This document shows positions 9,278 to 19,042 of a stretch of 64,000 bases of DNA, in pieces. Numbering within the stretch: position 1 is the stretch's first letter; each line of letters starts with the position of its first letter. Location of the stretch: positions 55,072 through 119,071 of the forward strand of contig WIAG01000004.1 in the NCBI GenBank assembly GCA_014055495.1, read 5' to 3'. The stretch comes from Nitrospira sp. CR1.2. Its GTDB lineage: Bacteria; Nitrospirota; Nitrospiria; Nitrospirales; Nitrospiraceae. The translations under genes were made by a program, and so were the position numbers. The notes beneath the pieces were generated by a model. That model saw nothing but the letters and a program-made list of their open reading frames with translations. It made no database searches and had not been told where the DNA came from.

Positions 9278-11293
9278 CTATTGTTGAGGGCTGTTCGAGT
9301 CGACGAGGGGAGCAAGCTTGGCCATACCGGAAGTGTCGTATGGGAGGACACTGAACACCTTCGCCACATCGATGGCCGGCTTCCCCGGGCGTAGGACTTT
9401 TTGCGCCAGCGTCGCCAGCCACGACAGCGGCACGAGGACAGCCCTGGGCAACCAGAACACCGACAGATCCGGGTTGGCTCGCCGGAGACGATTTAGAAGT
9501 TCCTGCTTGGTCGGTGACACCGGGTCGAGCAAATTGAGCGGGCTCGTCACCTGATCCCACGCATCCGTCATCCAGCCGAGGAATCGGCCGGCGAACCCGA
9601 CATCCACCACGCCAAGGCGATCGCTGGGCGACCCAACCGCCACAAAGATGTTTCCCAGTCGCTTGCCGAGCCGACCAGGCGGTTCAAAGTCCCGATAGTC
9701 GACCAAGGCTCCAGGACGAATCACCTTCACGGAGACGCCCAACTCCTTCCCAAGCTGGACCGCCAGACGTTCGGATTCCAACTTGCCCCACACGTAGGGT
9801 CCGGACCCCTTGCTGTTCGGCTCCAGCGGATGATGGTCGGGAATCGGCTGTCCCGTGCCTTGGGCCAACACGGCCAGGCTGCTGACATGCACAACATGTT
9901 GAATGCCGGCCTCGGCCGCTCCACGGATCATGTGCTCCGTCGCATCAAGCGAATTGCGCTGATGTTCAGGCCAGCCACCGGCGGTTTCCGCCGCCGCATG
10001 GATCACAGTGTCCACTCCCTTAAAGAGGTCCGCGCCCGCCCCTGTCGCCACATCCGCAACTACATATTCGGTCCCGGGGATGCGTTCCCATGGAGACGGC
10101 TCGCGACGCGCCACCACACGAACCGGACGGCCGCGCGACAATAACGCCCGAACGATCTCCTTCCCCAGGAATCCGGTTCCTCCCGTCACCAACACACCAC
10201 GACTCTCGACCGGCTTCGGGGCCGCTGCAGCCAGCGCGTGAGTCTCCGCCACTTTGAGCGCCTTGGCCACCCGCTCGCAAATGCGCACAGTCTCGAGCAG
10301 ACTTTCTGGAGACAAGGGGGAGGGACTGCCCTGTCGGGCAGACTCGTAGAAGGCGGTAAAGAGCTCGGCAAGGCCGGGGTAACTTCGTTGGCGCTTCAGA
10401 AAGCGGCTCGCCATGGCCGAGGTCGTGCCGGTCAACAACTGCCAGGCCTGTCGGTAGGGGGCAAATAATTTATCGATGCCGGACGATCCAGGACCAATGG
10501 CCCGCTGGGTCGTACTCCGGACGTAGTCGGCAAATAACGAGCCGTTCCGGCCGATCACACGAAGATAACTCTCGACTGGCCGCCCTTCCAAGGTGACGAT
10601 CAACGTGCCGGTCACGCCGCCTCGGCGCACCAGGGCATGCACCGTCCCGGCCTGGCTGACTTCCAACGACAGCAGCTCCGTACGCCCTTTCCCCGCCCGT
10701 TCCAACACGTGAAGGAGCAGGTAGACCGGATGCGGCAGGATGTCGAGCAACTGATGATCGGCACGAAGCACTTTGCGGCCGCCCGGAGCATGACGCACGG
10801 TCCGAAACGAGAAGTAGCTTTCGACCTGCACGACCCGCCCGATGGAAGGGAGATACTGGGTCAGCACCCGGGTCGGAGGCTCGTAGAGCAATTGGTGGCC
10901 TGCGCAGACGCGAAGGCCTTTGGCATTGGCCTCATCCAGAACCCGCTGCGCATCTTCCACCGATTCGGTGAAGGGTTTCTCGACATAAATGTGGCAGCCC
11001 GCCTTGATCGCCATGCGGGCAAGAGGAGCATGAGACGCCGGTGGCGTGATGATATGAACGACATCCAGCCGCTCCGAGGCGAACAACTCTTCCGGCGTGC
11101 GGAAACAGCCGATGCCCGGCACGATCTCGCGCATGGCGGCCTGAGCCGGGTCGGATGGATCTGCCACCGCGACCAACTGCACACCGGGGCAACGCACAAT
11201 GGCGCGGGCATGATGTTGCGCATGGCGGCCTGCGCCGATCAGCGCAATACGCAACGGACGTGAGGATGACGGTGTGGGGCTAGAGTTCGTCAC
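9278..11293 (-). CDS. Gfo/Idh/MocA oxidoreductase fused to an extended SDR epimerase/dehydratase
   Basis: A 671-aa two-enzyme fusion. Residues about 12-345 are a Gfo/Idh/MocA-type sugar oxidoreductase: Rossmann motif IALIGAGRHAQHHARA, the EKPFTES cofactor/substrate motif near residue 110 and HQLLYEPP. Residues about 365-670 are an extended short-chain dehydrogenase: a second Rossmann motif VLVTGGTGFLGKEIVRALL, DTVIHAAAET, VHVSSLAVL and the catalytic YVWGK (YxxxK). Both halves look intact. Members of each family oxidise, reduce or epimerise nucleotide sugars, and the fusion suggests consecutive steps on one sugar (inference). It is the last gene of the minus-strand glycan locus, after a 300-bp gap with its own candidate promoter. 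Substrate is unknown. Confidence 0.88.
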   Translation of the reverse strand: MTNSSPTPSSSRPLRIALIGAGRHAQHHARAIVRCPGVQLVAVADPSDPAQAAMREIVPGIGCFRTPEELFASERLDVVHIITPPASHAPLARMAIKAGCHIYVEKPFTESVEDAQRVLDEANAKGLRVCAGHQLLYEPPTRVLTQYLPSIGRVVQVESYFSFRTVRHAPGGRKVLRADHQLLDILPHPVYLLLHVLERAGKGRTELLSLEVSQAGTVHALVRRGGVTGTLIVTLEGRPVESYLRVIGRNGSLFADYVRSTTQRAIGPGSSGIDKLFAPYRQAWQLLTGTTSAMASRFLKRQRSYPGLAELFTAFYESARQGSPSPLSPESLLETVRICERVAKALKVAETHALAAAAPKPVESRGVLVTGGTGFLGKEIVRALLSRGRPVRVVARREPSPWERIPGTEYVVADVATGAGADLFKGVDTVIHAAAETAGGWPEHQRNSLDATEHMIRGAAEAGIQHVVHVSSLAVLAQGTGQPIPDHHPLEPNSKGSGPYVWGKLESERLAVQLGKELGVSVKVIRPGALVDYRDFEPPGRLGKRLGNIFVAVGSPSDRLGVVDVGFAGRFLGWMTDAWDQVTSPLNLLDPVSPTKQELLNRLRRANPDLSVFWLPRAVLVPLSWLATLAQKVLRPGKPAIDVAKVFSVLPYDTSGMAKLAPLVDSNSPQQ

Positions 11294-11318
11294 AGGTCGT
11301 CTGCAAGTGTGCAGGCCT

Positions 11319-11347
11319 ACTATAGTCTATTCTCGGGCGTTCTTGAA
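11319..11347 (-). promoter_or_regulatory. Candidate sigma-70 promoter for the fusion gene
   Basis: Read on the minus strand: TTCAAG (11347-11342), 17 nt, TATAGT (11324-11319), ending about 25 nt before the GTG/ATG region of the fusion gene at 11293. The -10 box is good and the -35 box is weak. Confidence 0.4.
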
Positions 11348-11554
11348 GTGTTCTTGAAAAATCATGCGGGACCGCTGCATGGAAGGCCGTCGCCTGCGAA
11401 AGCCGGTGTGCACCGATCGGGCATGAACGGCACGCCAGGGCCTCTGCGGCGTCACGAAGAGACGGATGTGGGAACGCGCCGCTGTGTTGGACAAAGCTCC
11501 CTTGCCGTGAGGCGTGAGGAAACCATGGGGGACTGAGGCGATGGGAGTGGAATC

Positions 11555-11577
11555 GAGCGAGACACCATCCCTCGCTC
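11555..11577 (-). terminator. Hairpin after the DegT aminotransferase gene
   Basis: GAGCGAG/CTCGCTC, 7 bp with a 9-nt loop, 18 nt downstream of the DegT stop on the minus strand. No T-run follows, so it may be a transcript-end or attenuating structure. Confidence 0.45.
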
Positions 11578-11594
11578 AGGGCGTCGCAGCGACA

Positions 11595-12713
11595 CTATCG
11601 TTTGCGATAAAACGCGGCGATCATCTGCACGACATATTGCAGCTGCTCATCGCTCAGCTCCGCATAGATCGGAAGGGAGAGCACCTCTTCAGCCGCGCGC
11701 TCCGATTGCGGGAACGAACCTTTTGGGTAACCAAGGTCGCGATAGCAGTTTTGCAGATGCAGCGGCAGTGGATAGTACACTTCTGTGCCCACCCCCTGAT
11801 CCTTCAAATAACTCCGCAACTCATCGCGTTTCTGCACACGCAGGGTGAATTGATTGAAGACGTGAAAGTTGTCCTGCCCGACCACGGGTAACGTGACGCG
11901 ATCGGTCAATTGGGCTTGGGTGAACAATTGCACATAGCGCGCGGCATTCCGTCTCCGGCCCTCTGCCCATTGATCCAGCCGCTTCAATTTCACCAGCAAC
12001 ACCGCCGCTTGCAGCGCATCCAAGCGACTGTTGATGCCGATCGCTTCGTGCACGTAGCGGACGCGGCTGCCATGGACCCGCAGCATGGCGATCGATTCTG
12101 CCAGCGCCTTGTCGTTCGTCGTCACCATTCCGGCGTCGCCGAACCCGCCCAGATTCTTCGACGGGAAAAAGCTGAAACAGGCCACATCGCCCAACACTCC
12201 GGCTCGCCGTCCCTTCTGTGCAGCACCAATGGCCTGACAGGCATCTTCGATCACACCGATCTGGTGTCGTCGCGCAATAGCGTTGATCGCCCCCATGTCT
12301 GCGCATTGACCAAAGAGGTGCACCGGAATAATCGCCTTGGTTCGTTTGGTGATGGCTCGTTCCAGCAACTGCGGGTCCATGTTGAAATCATCGGGACGGA
12401 TATCGATAAACACCGGCTTGGCACCCAACCGGGAAATCGCCCCGGCCGTCGCAAAGAAGGTAAAGGGGACCGTGATCACCTCATCGCCGGCCTTGACGCC
12501 CAAGGCCATCAACGCCAGCAACAACGCATCGCTTCCGGATGCCACGCCCACCGCATGCGTGCTGCCGACATACGCCGCCACCGCCTCCTCGAGTGCCGCC
12601 ACCCGCGCCCCCAGGATAAAGGCCTGCTCATCGCAGGTCGTCTCGATCGCAGCCAGGATCTCACTACGCATGGATTGGTACTGGGCTTTCAGATCAAGCA
12701 GCGGAATATTCAT
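11595..12713 (-). CDS. DegT/DnrJ/EryC1/StrS-family sugar aminotransferase
   Basis: A 372-aa PLP-dependent aminotransferase of the DegT family, which adds an amino group to keto-sugar nucleotides for surface polysaccharides. Diagnostic segments are [15 protein letters not shown] at the start, [25 protein letters not shown] and [16 protein letters not shown], whose Lys forms the PLP Schiff base. Length matches the family. The start at 12713 is preferred because GAGGGAG sits 4-5 nt upstream and homology begins there. An ATG at 12734 would overlap the upstream glycosyltransferase stop by ATGA but has no ribosome binding site. The closest family members usually act on UDP-3-keto-hexosuronic acids or 3-keto-6-deoxy sugars; the substrate here cannot be read from sequence. 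Confidence 0.93.
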   Translation of the reverse strand: MNIPLLDLKAQYQSMRSEILAAIETTCDEQAFILGARVAALEEAVAAYVGSTHAVGVASGSDALLLALMALGVKAGDEVITVPFTFFATAGAISRLGAKPVFIDIRPDDFNMDPQLLERAITKRTKAIIPVHLFGQCADMGAINAIARRHQIGVIEDACQAIGAAQKGRRAGVLGDVACFSFFPSKNLGGFGDAGMVTTNDKALAESIAMLRVHGSRVRYVHEAIGINSRLDALQAAVLLVKLKRLDQWAEGRRRNAARYVQLFTQAQLTDRVTLPVVGQDNFHVFNQFTLRVQKRDELRSYLKDQGVGTEVYYPLPLHLQNCYRDLGYPKGSFPQSERAAEEVLSLPIYAELSDEQLQYVVQMIAAFYRKR

Positions 12714-12730
12714 CGTCTCCCTCGGTCCAC

Positions 12731-13924
12731 TCATGACAATCGATTGGGCTGCAACTTCATCATATCGCCCGCAGGCCGCCGGCTGTGCAGGAGATACGTA
12801 TACAGCGACTGGTGCTGTTTGACGGTTTCCTGGATCGTAAACTCTTCCGGCAACTCCTCGTCCCCGTTCCGGAGATCCGCGCGAAGCCGTGCATCTTCCA
12901 GAATCTGACAGACCCGTCCCGCGATGGCGCGGACATCGCCTGGCGGGCAGAGTGTTCCCTGAATGCCCTCAACAATCGCTTCGGCCGCGCCGCCCACTCG
13001 GGTCGCCACGATCGGCACACGGCTGGCTCTCGCCTCCAACATCGCGCAGGGTAATCCCTCCCAATGAGAGGTCAACACGAAGACATCGAGCGCCTTCAAC
13101 AAGGCAGGGACATCGCGGCGCCAACCGAGCAGAATGACCCGACCCTGCAGTCCCTCTGCCTGAATCATCGCTTCGATGCGTGGCCGTAACTCGCCGTCGC
13201 CGACAAGGATGCATTTGGCCGCAGGCATACGTTGACACACCAACGCCACCACGCGGATATAATCTTCGGGCGATTTTTGCGGTTTCAAGCACGAGACGGT
13301 CCCCACGAGCAGATCCTCTGGACCCACGTCCAACGAGGCCCGGAAACGGTCACGCTCCGACGCCTCGATCCGCGCGGAAAACGCCTCCGGATCAATGCCT
13401 GGCCTGACTACCGACACCTTGGAGGCGGTGAACAGCTCCCACTCGATGCCCTGGCGGCGATCGGCCTGCGAGACCGTGATCCAATGGGTGGTCACGCGCC
13501 CAACCATCCATTCAAGCCCGATCAAGAGTCGTTGTAGCCAAAACGGCTGGGCGGGCGTCACGCCGTACCCGTGTATCGTATGCAGAATACAGGGGACTCC
13601 GGCCAACCAGGCAGCGATGCGTCCTAGGATACCAGCTTTTGAACTGTGGGTGTGGACAATCTTTGGCCGGAGCCGTTGGAACGTCGCAACAAGCTCCCAC
13701 AGCGCACGCAGATCCTGCAAAGGATGGATCTCCCGGCCAAGAGAGGGAACCAGCCGCAGCTCCACGCCCTGCAGTGCATGCGCTTCGTCGGTCAACAACC
13801 CGCCCGGCCCAGCGATCAGCACGGGGCGGAACCGCCGGCGATCCAGGCCGGACACTACGCGCATCGCAACTTCCTGCGCCCCTCCGAGTTCCAGCTTGGT
13901 GATGACGTGACAGATGACATCCAT
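12731..13924 (-). CDS. Glycosyltransferase family 4
   Basis: A 397-aa GT-B glycosyltransferase. The N-terminal [12 protein letters not shown] motif is the typical GT4 nucleotide-loop region; the C-terminal half has the GT4 core ([45 protein letters not shown]) and the catalytic E-x7-E in [14 protein letters not shown]. It would transfer a nucleotide-activated sugar onto the growing lipid-linked glycan at the cytoplasmic face. It overlaps or abuts the DegT gene and lies 13 bp downstream of the mutase-like gene, so it belongs to the same operon. Confidence 0.92.
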   Translation of the reverse strand: MDVICHVITKLELGGAQEVAMRVVSGLDRRRFRPVLIAGPGGLLTDEAHALQGVELRLVPSLGREIHPLQDLRALWELVATFQRLRPKIVHTHSSKAGILGRIAAWLAGVPCILHTIHGYGVTPAQPFWLQRLLIGLEWMVGRVTTHWITVSQADRRQGIEWELFTASKVSVVRPGIDPEAFSARIEASERDRFRASLDVGPEDLLVGTVSCLKPQKSPEDYIRVVALVCQRMPAAKCILVGDGELRPRIEAMIQAEGLQGRVILLGWRRDVPALLKALDVFVLTSHWEGLPCAMLEARASRVPIVATRVGGAAEAIVEGIQGTLCPPGDVRAIAGRVCQILEDARLRADLRNGDEELPEEFTIQETVKQHQSLYTYLLHSRRPAGDMMKLQPNRLS

Positions 13925-13937
13925 ACCCTGCTCCCGT

Positions 13938-15245
13938 TCAGGCGGCGCTCCTCATCCGTAACCGCTCGGCGACCTGCTGCCCCTGCGCGATGGCGTCCTC
14001 CATCGACGTATGCTCCCATAACCCATATCGCCCGATCGACGAAATGCCCCGCCGTTCCAATTCCCCCAGCAACTCCTTGACGGCCCGCCCCCGATACCGG
14101 TCGAACAGGACATAGGCATAGTACAGATCCTTCACGTCCGACATGACCAGTTCATCCGTCTGGCGCAGAACACCGGACTGCTCCAATCCACGGCGAACCT
14201 GTTCGATCAGCGACGCATCCGGCTCCCGTTCCGTCGGCTGGTGCGAAATCTCCACATACAGAGAACTACAGCCTGGCCGACCCATCGCCGGAGAGAAGTT
14301 CATGGGGAATCCGGCACGATAGAAGGGATACCGATGTTCGGGGAAGTAGATCCAATGTTTGTCGGAGATCTGCTCACGCGCCACAGCCAGGTTCACATTG
14401 TAGACCGATACCCACCGCAGCGAATGTGCCAACTCTTGCGCAGAGCCCGGAAGATCCACACACCGGCGGATCAGGTCCGGCAGCGGAATCGTCGAGATGA
14501 TCCGATCGTACTCCTCGGTGCGTTCTCCTTGCGCACTTCGGAATACCGCACGCCGCCGCCCTGTCTCGATCTCCACCAATTCCGAATCGTAAGACAGATT
14601 CTCCACCGAGGGCAGGAAGGCTTGGGGCAAGACGCTGATGCCGCCGCTCACCGGATATTGAAACGAGGGGTTGTACCCGAAGGCCTTGTCTTTGATCCCC
14701 AGCGCACCATTGACGACATCTTTCACGTCAGGCTTCGGCACAAGCCATGACACCCAGTCGGAGGTGAGTTCATCGAGAGAGACCTGCCAAAGCTTTTCAT
14801 TGAACGGCACCATGAAATGCTTCGCGATGCCCTCCCCCAGACTCTCCACGATCCACTGTTTGAAGGACCGGCCCTCCACCGGCGATTGAGAAGGCTCCGA
14901 CAACGTGGCAATGAACCCCAAAAGACACTCGCGTACGACCTCCGGCGGAAGGCCGTGAGTGTTCACCTGGAACGGATACTCCGTATAGGTGTCATGCGAG
15001 TAGACGTAGGACTTTCGGGCATGTCGCTGCAATCGGCCGGGAAGCAGGCGTTCCACCAACGCCTTGATCGCCGTCTGCCGGAAATGGAGGAGGTGGCCGG
15101 TATAATCGAAGGTAAATCCGTCCTTGATGTAGGAACGGCACAGACCGCCGACCTCGCGCTCCCGCTCCAGAATCTTGTAGGGCATGCCCCGCAGGTGATA
15201 GGCCGCGCTCAACCCCGCCAACCCAGCCCCGACAATCAGAATCAT
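13938..15245 (-). CDS. FAD-dependent amine-oxidase/UDP-galactopyranose-mutase-like protein
   Basis: A 435-aa flavoprotein. It starts directly with a dinucleotide-binding motif (MILIVGAGLAGLSAAYHL), followed by EREREVGGLCRSY and DYTGHLLHF. This combination is seen in UDP-galactopyranose mutases and related protoporphyrinogen-oxidase-like enzymes. In glycan loci such proteins are usually annotated as UGM-like or NAD(P)-binding amine oxidases and may interconvert sugar ring forms or oxidise sugars. True Glf signature residues cannot be verified by eye, so I do not call it glf. Its start overlaps the stop of the transferase gene upstream by ATGA. Confidence 0.85.
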   Translation of the reverse strand: MILIVGAGLAGLSAAYHLRGMPYKILEREREVGGLCRSYIKDGFTFDYTGHLLHFRQTAIKALVERLLPGRLQRHARKSYVYSHDTYTEYPFQVNTHGLPPEVVRECLLGFIATLSEPSQSPVEGRSFKQWIVESLGEGIAKHFMVPFNEKLWQVSLDELTSDWVSWLVPKPDVKDVVNGALGIKDKAFGYNPSFQYPVSGGISVLPQAFLPSVENLSYDSELVEIETGRRRAVFRSAQGERTEEYDRIISTIPLPDLIRRCVDLPGSAQELAHSLRWVSVYNVNLAVAREQISDKHWIYFPEHRYPFYRAGFPMNFSPAMGRPGCSSLYVEISHQPTEREPDASLIEQVRRGLEQSGVLRQTDELVMSDVKDLYYAYVLFDRYRGRAVKELLGELERRGISSIGRYGLWEHTSMEDAIAQGQQVAERLRMRSAA

Positions 15246-16300
15246 GCTGCGCCGGTCCTTTCTGTTGAACGCGCCGGGGTAACCTCAGGGCTCAGGGAGA
15301 CGACGCCCCCGGACACGTTTACACGGGTCAATGCCACGGCCGCGCCGGCTAATCCGACGACCGTCAGCCCGCTCAGTCCCAGGGCAAGCTCCTGAGGCAC
15401 GGCCATGACGAGCAGTCCGATCCCGCCCAGCAAGGCCGCACCGAGATAACTCAACAGCACGACTTGCGTGACCGACAGCCCCCAATGCCGTAAGCGAATC
15501 GCCATATGATCGGGGCTGCCGAGAAACACCGGCAGTCCACGCAAGAACCGGATGTACATCACGAAGAGTGTGTCGAAAATCGGCATGCCGAGGATCAGCA
15601 CCGGGGTCAGCAGCGAGACGGAATGGCCTTCCGTGTACTTGCCGATCATCGACAAGGCGCCAAGCATCAGTCCGATGAACATCGCTCCGGAATCCCCCAT
15701 ATAAATCGACGCCGGGCGCCAGTTGTAGCGAAGGAAACCGAGTAAGCTGCCGATGAGCGCCGCCAGCATGAAGGCGATGGTCTGATCGCCATTGAGCACC
15801 GCCACGACGCAGAGAAACCCAGCACTGATGATCCCCACACCGGCCGACAAGCCATCCATGATATCCAGCAGATTGAAGGCATTGATGATGCCGATCATCC
15901 ACAACACCGTCAGCACGAGATCGACCCAGTCTGGCAGGGTTGCGATCTCGATCCGTATGCCGCTCTTGATCAAGACGAACACCGCCAGAAACTGCCCCGC
16001 CAGCTTGGTGCGCGGCGAGAGCACGCCGAAATCGTCGATCAGTCCCAGCATGACGATCAGCGTGCCCGAAAGCACGATGCCGAGGACGTCTTGCCGAAAC
16101 TCGAAGGTAAAGGCCAGACTCACAAGGAAGGCGAGGTATATCGCCAACCCACCCAGGTAGGGAACCGGCTCCAGCTGATGCTTGAGCCGCCCATCGGGAT
16201 TGTCGACGATGCCGAACTTCATGGCAGCCCGGCGCGCAATCGGCACTCCGTACATCGCCAGCAACATCGCAACCATAAATGTCAGGGCAAGGAGAATCAT
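15242..16300 (-). CDS. MraY/WecA-family undecaprenyl-phosphate sugar-1-phosphate transferase
   Basis: A 352-aa membrane protein with about ten hydrophobic segments. It carries the family motifs GRLKHQLEPVPYLGG, GLIDDFGVLSPRTK (the DD metal site), NAFNLLDIMDGLSAG, YMGDSGAMFIG and SPDHMAIRLRHWGLS (HIHH-like loop). WecA-type enzymes start O-antigen or exopolysaccharide synthesis by moving a HexNAc-1-phosphate onto undecaprenyl phosphate. The start at 16300 is chosen because the hydrophobic N-terminus begins there and the ATG overlaps the upstream stop by ATGA. The open extension to 16519 is low-complexity antisense of the neighbour. A MraY role in peptidoglycan synthesis is unlikely in this context. 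Confidence 0.92.
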   Translation of the reverse strand: MILLALTFMVAMLLAMYGVPIARRAAMKFGIVDNPDGRLKHQLEPVPYLGGLAIYLAFLVSLAFTFEFRQDVLGIVLSGTLIVMLGLIDDFGVLSPRTKLAGQFLAVFVLIKSGIRIEIATLPDWVDLVLTVLWMIGIINAFNLLDIMDGLSAGVGIISAGFLCVVAVLNGDQTIAFMLAALIGSLLGFLRYNWRPASIYMGDSGAMFIGLMLGALSMIGKYTEGHSVSLLTPVLILGMPIFDTLFVMYIRFLRGLPVFLGSPDHMAIRLRHWGLSVTQVVLLSYLGAALLGGIGLLVMAVPQELALGLSGLTVVGLAGAAVALTRVNVSGGVVSLSPEVTPARSTERTGAA

Positions 16301-17436
16301 CGCACTCTCGGAGAATGGTGCCGGCCCGAAACCGGGCGCTGCGCCGCTTGCGGTATCGCCTGATCCGGCCTGCCCTCCGCAAACGCACGATACACCTCGG
16401 CAAGCCGAGGCCCCCACAGAGCCAGGGAATATCGTGATTCCACGGTTCGCCGGCCGGCTGCTCCCATGCGCTCCCGCAGTTGCGGCTGGCCGCAGAGCGC
16501 GTGTAGTCGCTCGTACCACTCATCTTCGGTCGACGCGAGAAATCCGTTCTCCCCGTTCACAATGATATCGCTGTTGACACCGACAGGGGACGCCACCGCC
16601 GGTAGGCCGACGGCGAGATACTGAAGCAACTTCAGCCCGCACTTGCCTCGCGCCCATTCGGTATCTTCCAACGGCATGGCACCGATCGTGGCATCCTGAA
16701 GATCCGTCACCTCACGATTGAAATCCCATGGACGAAACTCGACATCGACACCCGCCAATCTTGGCGCATGCGAACAGACCACCCGAAGCCTTATGCGATA
16801 CTGCGACTGAAGCGCGCGGAGTGCCGGAACGAGGACATCCAAGTACCTCAAGTTATAGGCCAATCCCATCCACACAATCGTGACCATCTCATCCGCATAG
16901 TCGGATGAGACAGGAACACGACGTCCGATCGGGGCAAACCGGTCTGTATCGACAACCGTCGGCACCACCCGCACATTCGCTGAACAGCGCCTGGCATAGG
17001 ACGCCAAACGATCGTTGCCGACAATCACTCCGCTGGCAACCCGCAAGAGCGTAGGGATCTTGGCCTCATGCCCGCGGGTGAGGTAAATCGCATCGTCCAT
17101 CTCCACCACGACCCGCTGGCCAAGCCGGCGCAACAGTCGCTCCACCACGGGAGGCGCGTAGGGAAACAGCGGCCCCTCGATGACGACCAAGTCCTGCCGG
17201 CAGAGCATCAGCACAGTCCCAAGCCGTTTGAGAAACCTGGCAAGCACATACGGAATCTTGAGACAGGTCTGAAGCAGACGTGGCCGTACCTCAAGAATTG
17301 AAAAATATGTTTCGCCGAACAGGGGCTCTACCCGACAGTCGATACCCTCAGCCTGAAATTGAGGCAAGAACTGAAAGACGCGATAGCGGCTACTTGGGCC
17401 AACGCTCGAGCATTTTGAAAAGTAGGTCACCGTCAT
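16297..17436 (-). CDS. Glycosyltransferase, GT4-like
   Basis: A 379-aa GT-B-type enzyme. The N-terminus MTVTYFSKCSSVGPSSRYRV contains the SSRYR motif common in one group of envelope glycosyltransferases. The C-terminal half has GLAYNLRYLDVL, a reduced donor site (PLEDTEWARGKCGLKLLQYLA) with the GxKxxQYLA signature, and VASPVGVNSDI. It ends by ATGA overlap with the transferase gene. No membrane segments are seen, so it should act at the inner face of the membrane. Donor and acceptor are unknown. Confidence 0.88.
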   Translation of the reverse strand: MTVTYFSKCSSVGPSSRYRVFQFLPQFQAEGIDCRVEPLFGETYFSILEVRPRLLQTCLKIPYVLARFLKRLGTVLMLCRQDLVVIEGPLFPYAPPVVERLLRRLGQRVVVEMDDAIYLTRGHEAKIPTLLRVASGVIVGNDRLASYARRCSANVRVVPTVVDTDRFAPIGRRVPVSSDYADEMVTIVWMGLAYNLRYLDVLVPALRALQSQYRIRLRVVCSHAPRLAGVDVEFRPWDFNREVTDLQDATIGAMPLEDTEWARGKCGLKLLQYLAVGLPAVASPVGVNSDIIVNGENGFLASTEDEWYERLHALCGQPQLRERMGAAGRRTVESRYSLALWGPRLAEVYRAFAEGRPDQAIPQAAQRPVSGRHHSPRVR

Positions 17437-17689
17437 GGCACGCGTGGCGCCTGTGGCCTCGAAGTTTCAAGCAGTTCTGTAGACAAACCCGACTACTGGA
17501 ATAGTACCGGAGTTATCCGGCAAGGATAGGTTTTTCTATGTTTTTGCGCGGGCGGGAGAGGTTCGCGACCGGGGAAGCTCTACCGTGAGATAAACAAGCG
17601 AAGGCCGGGGTCGCTCATGACGGAGACATCAGGCCCCTGGAGGCTCTGCGCTCAAGACATTGATGAATACAGCTTCCGAACTCGTGAGG

Positions 17690-19042
17690 TCACCTGCCGC
17701 ACGACCATGTCATGACACGAGTCGCGAGGCCTTTGACTCCAGTCACGCGATAATGGTGCAGGGCTCGCTGTAGGTAATACTGCCACGCGCGCTTTGGCCG
17801 GCGCCACGAGTCCTCCACGCAGGCACTCCAGAGGTCTGCAAACTCTTTGTCTTTTGCCTGTACCGGAGAACGGCACCATGCGACGACAGGCTCAAAGACG
17901 CGATCCCAGGAAAACTCTTGTGCCGTAGCCAGACAATTCTGTTTCCAGGTTTGCCTGGTCGCCGGGACATCCGCGGCTTGCACTATGGCTTGGGCAAGCA
18001 ACTCGGCATTTCCACACGGCACGGTGAGCCCAAGCTGATTCTGTTTCACCAGATCACTCAGCGGATCGCCTTCCGTACTGATGATGGGAAGTCCTGCCCA
18101 TATGTAATCCATCATGCGTGTACGAAACGAAAAGCGCGTCTCCAGATTATCCCGATGGACATTTAATCCCAAATCCGCTTCCAGCAGAAAATTCTCTCTC
18201 TCCTCATAGGCCACCCAATCGTTGAAAAACACCAGATGATTGGTGAGGCCAAGCTGATCCGCCAATGCGATGGTTTGATCAGCGGTATGAGACGTGGTCA
18301 CAGTGGCATTGGGCCGCTTGACGCCCATAAAGAACAGCTTGATGTCCTTACGCTTACGGCCGACAATGCTCATCGCCTCCACAGCCATCATTGGATCAAA
18401 CCATTCCCACAGGCCGCCTCCCCACAGTAGAACGACGTCATCACGATCGATCCCCGGCCACACCCCTTTCAAGACCCGCCGGCGATGCGCGGGAGACTGA
18501 GCCGGAACACCAAAGGGTGCAACAATCAAGAGACTGCGAAGCATTCGGTCGTCTTCATAGACAACCGGATTGATTCTGCCGGCCGCCATCAGCATACCGG
18601 TCCAAAAATCCCATTGTCGTTGGCTCGCACACAGAAAGGCATCACCGGCACGCAAATAGTTGTAATGCTCACGAACCAGCGCATGATGACTTTCCAGCTG
18701 GCCCCTGATCGTAGTGAGCGGAGGTGTTTCTAAATATCCCACAGGCGATGGATCGTACAGGTCGACAACCTTTGCGATCGAATGGCCAAACAGAAATGGA
18801 TAGCGGCTGAGGATCTGCCCTTGCCCGATCACAACGTCATGTGTGTCGGCACAGGATCGGACAGACGCTTGCGTTGATACCTCAGCAGACAAACCGGGAT
18901 GTTGAAGGTCAGTGCGAGTGGGAGTCAACAGGGTCACGGTGTGTTCGTTCGCGAGCAGCTTCGCCAATTCCCATGTTCTGATACCGGGTCCGGCCATCTG
19001 CCTGCCGATGACATCATTGCTGATGAGCAGTACCTTACTCAC
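17690..19042 (-). CDS. Glycosyltransferase, GT4-like
   Basis: A 450-aa GT-B-type glycosyltransferase starting MSKVLLISNDVIGRQMAGPG, with the AGPGIRTWELAKLL motif of the N-terminal domain. C-terminal motifs are VVLLWGGGLWEWFDPM, FMGVKRPN, NDWVAYEERENFLLEADLGLN and TRMMDYIWAGLPIISTEGD, the last being the donor-binding region. A Trp/Arg-rich C-terminal tail could lie on the membrane. It overlaps the double methyltransferase gene upstream by ATGA, and a 250-bp gap separates it from the next glycosyltransferase downstream. Confidence 0.88.
   Translation of the reverse strand: MSKVLLISNDVIGRQMAGPGIRTWELAKLLANEHTVTLLTPTRTDLQHPGLSAEVSTQASVRSCADTHDVVIGQGQILSRYPFLFGHSIAKVVDLYDPSPVGYLETPPLTTIRGQLESHHALVREHYNYLRAGDAFLCASQRQWDFWTGMLMAAGRINPVVYEDDRMLRSLLIVAPFGVPAQSPAHRRRVLKGVWPGIDRDDVVLLWGGGLWEWFDPMMAVEAMSIVGRKRKDIKLFFMGVKRPNATVTTSHTADQTIALADQLGLTNHLVFFNDWVAYEERENFLLEADLGLNVHRDNLETRFSFRTRMMDYIWAGLPIISTEGDPLSDLVKQNQLGLTVPCGNAELLAQAIVQAADVPATRQTWKQNCLATAQEFSWDRVFEPVVAWCRSPVQAKDKEFADLWSACVEDSWRRPKRAWQYYLQRALHHYRVTGVKGLATRVMTWSCGR

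Larger units (their letters stand above)
11294..11594. other. Gap with promoter candidate and hairpin
   Basis: About 300 bp between the fusion gene and the DegT gene. It holds a candidate minus-strand promoter (11319-11347), a hairpin after the DegT stop (11555-11577) and a direct repeat TTCTTGAA at 11341-11358. No gene is supported. Confidence 0.5.

Noticed and set aside
15285..16523. 412-aa minus-strand frame overlapping the MraY/WecA gene
   Set aside because: A different frame of the same strand; Arg/Gly-rich with no motifs, whereas the 15242-16300 frame has all WecA signatures.
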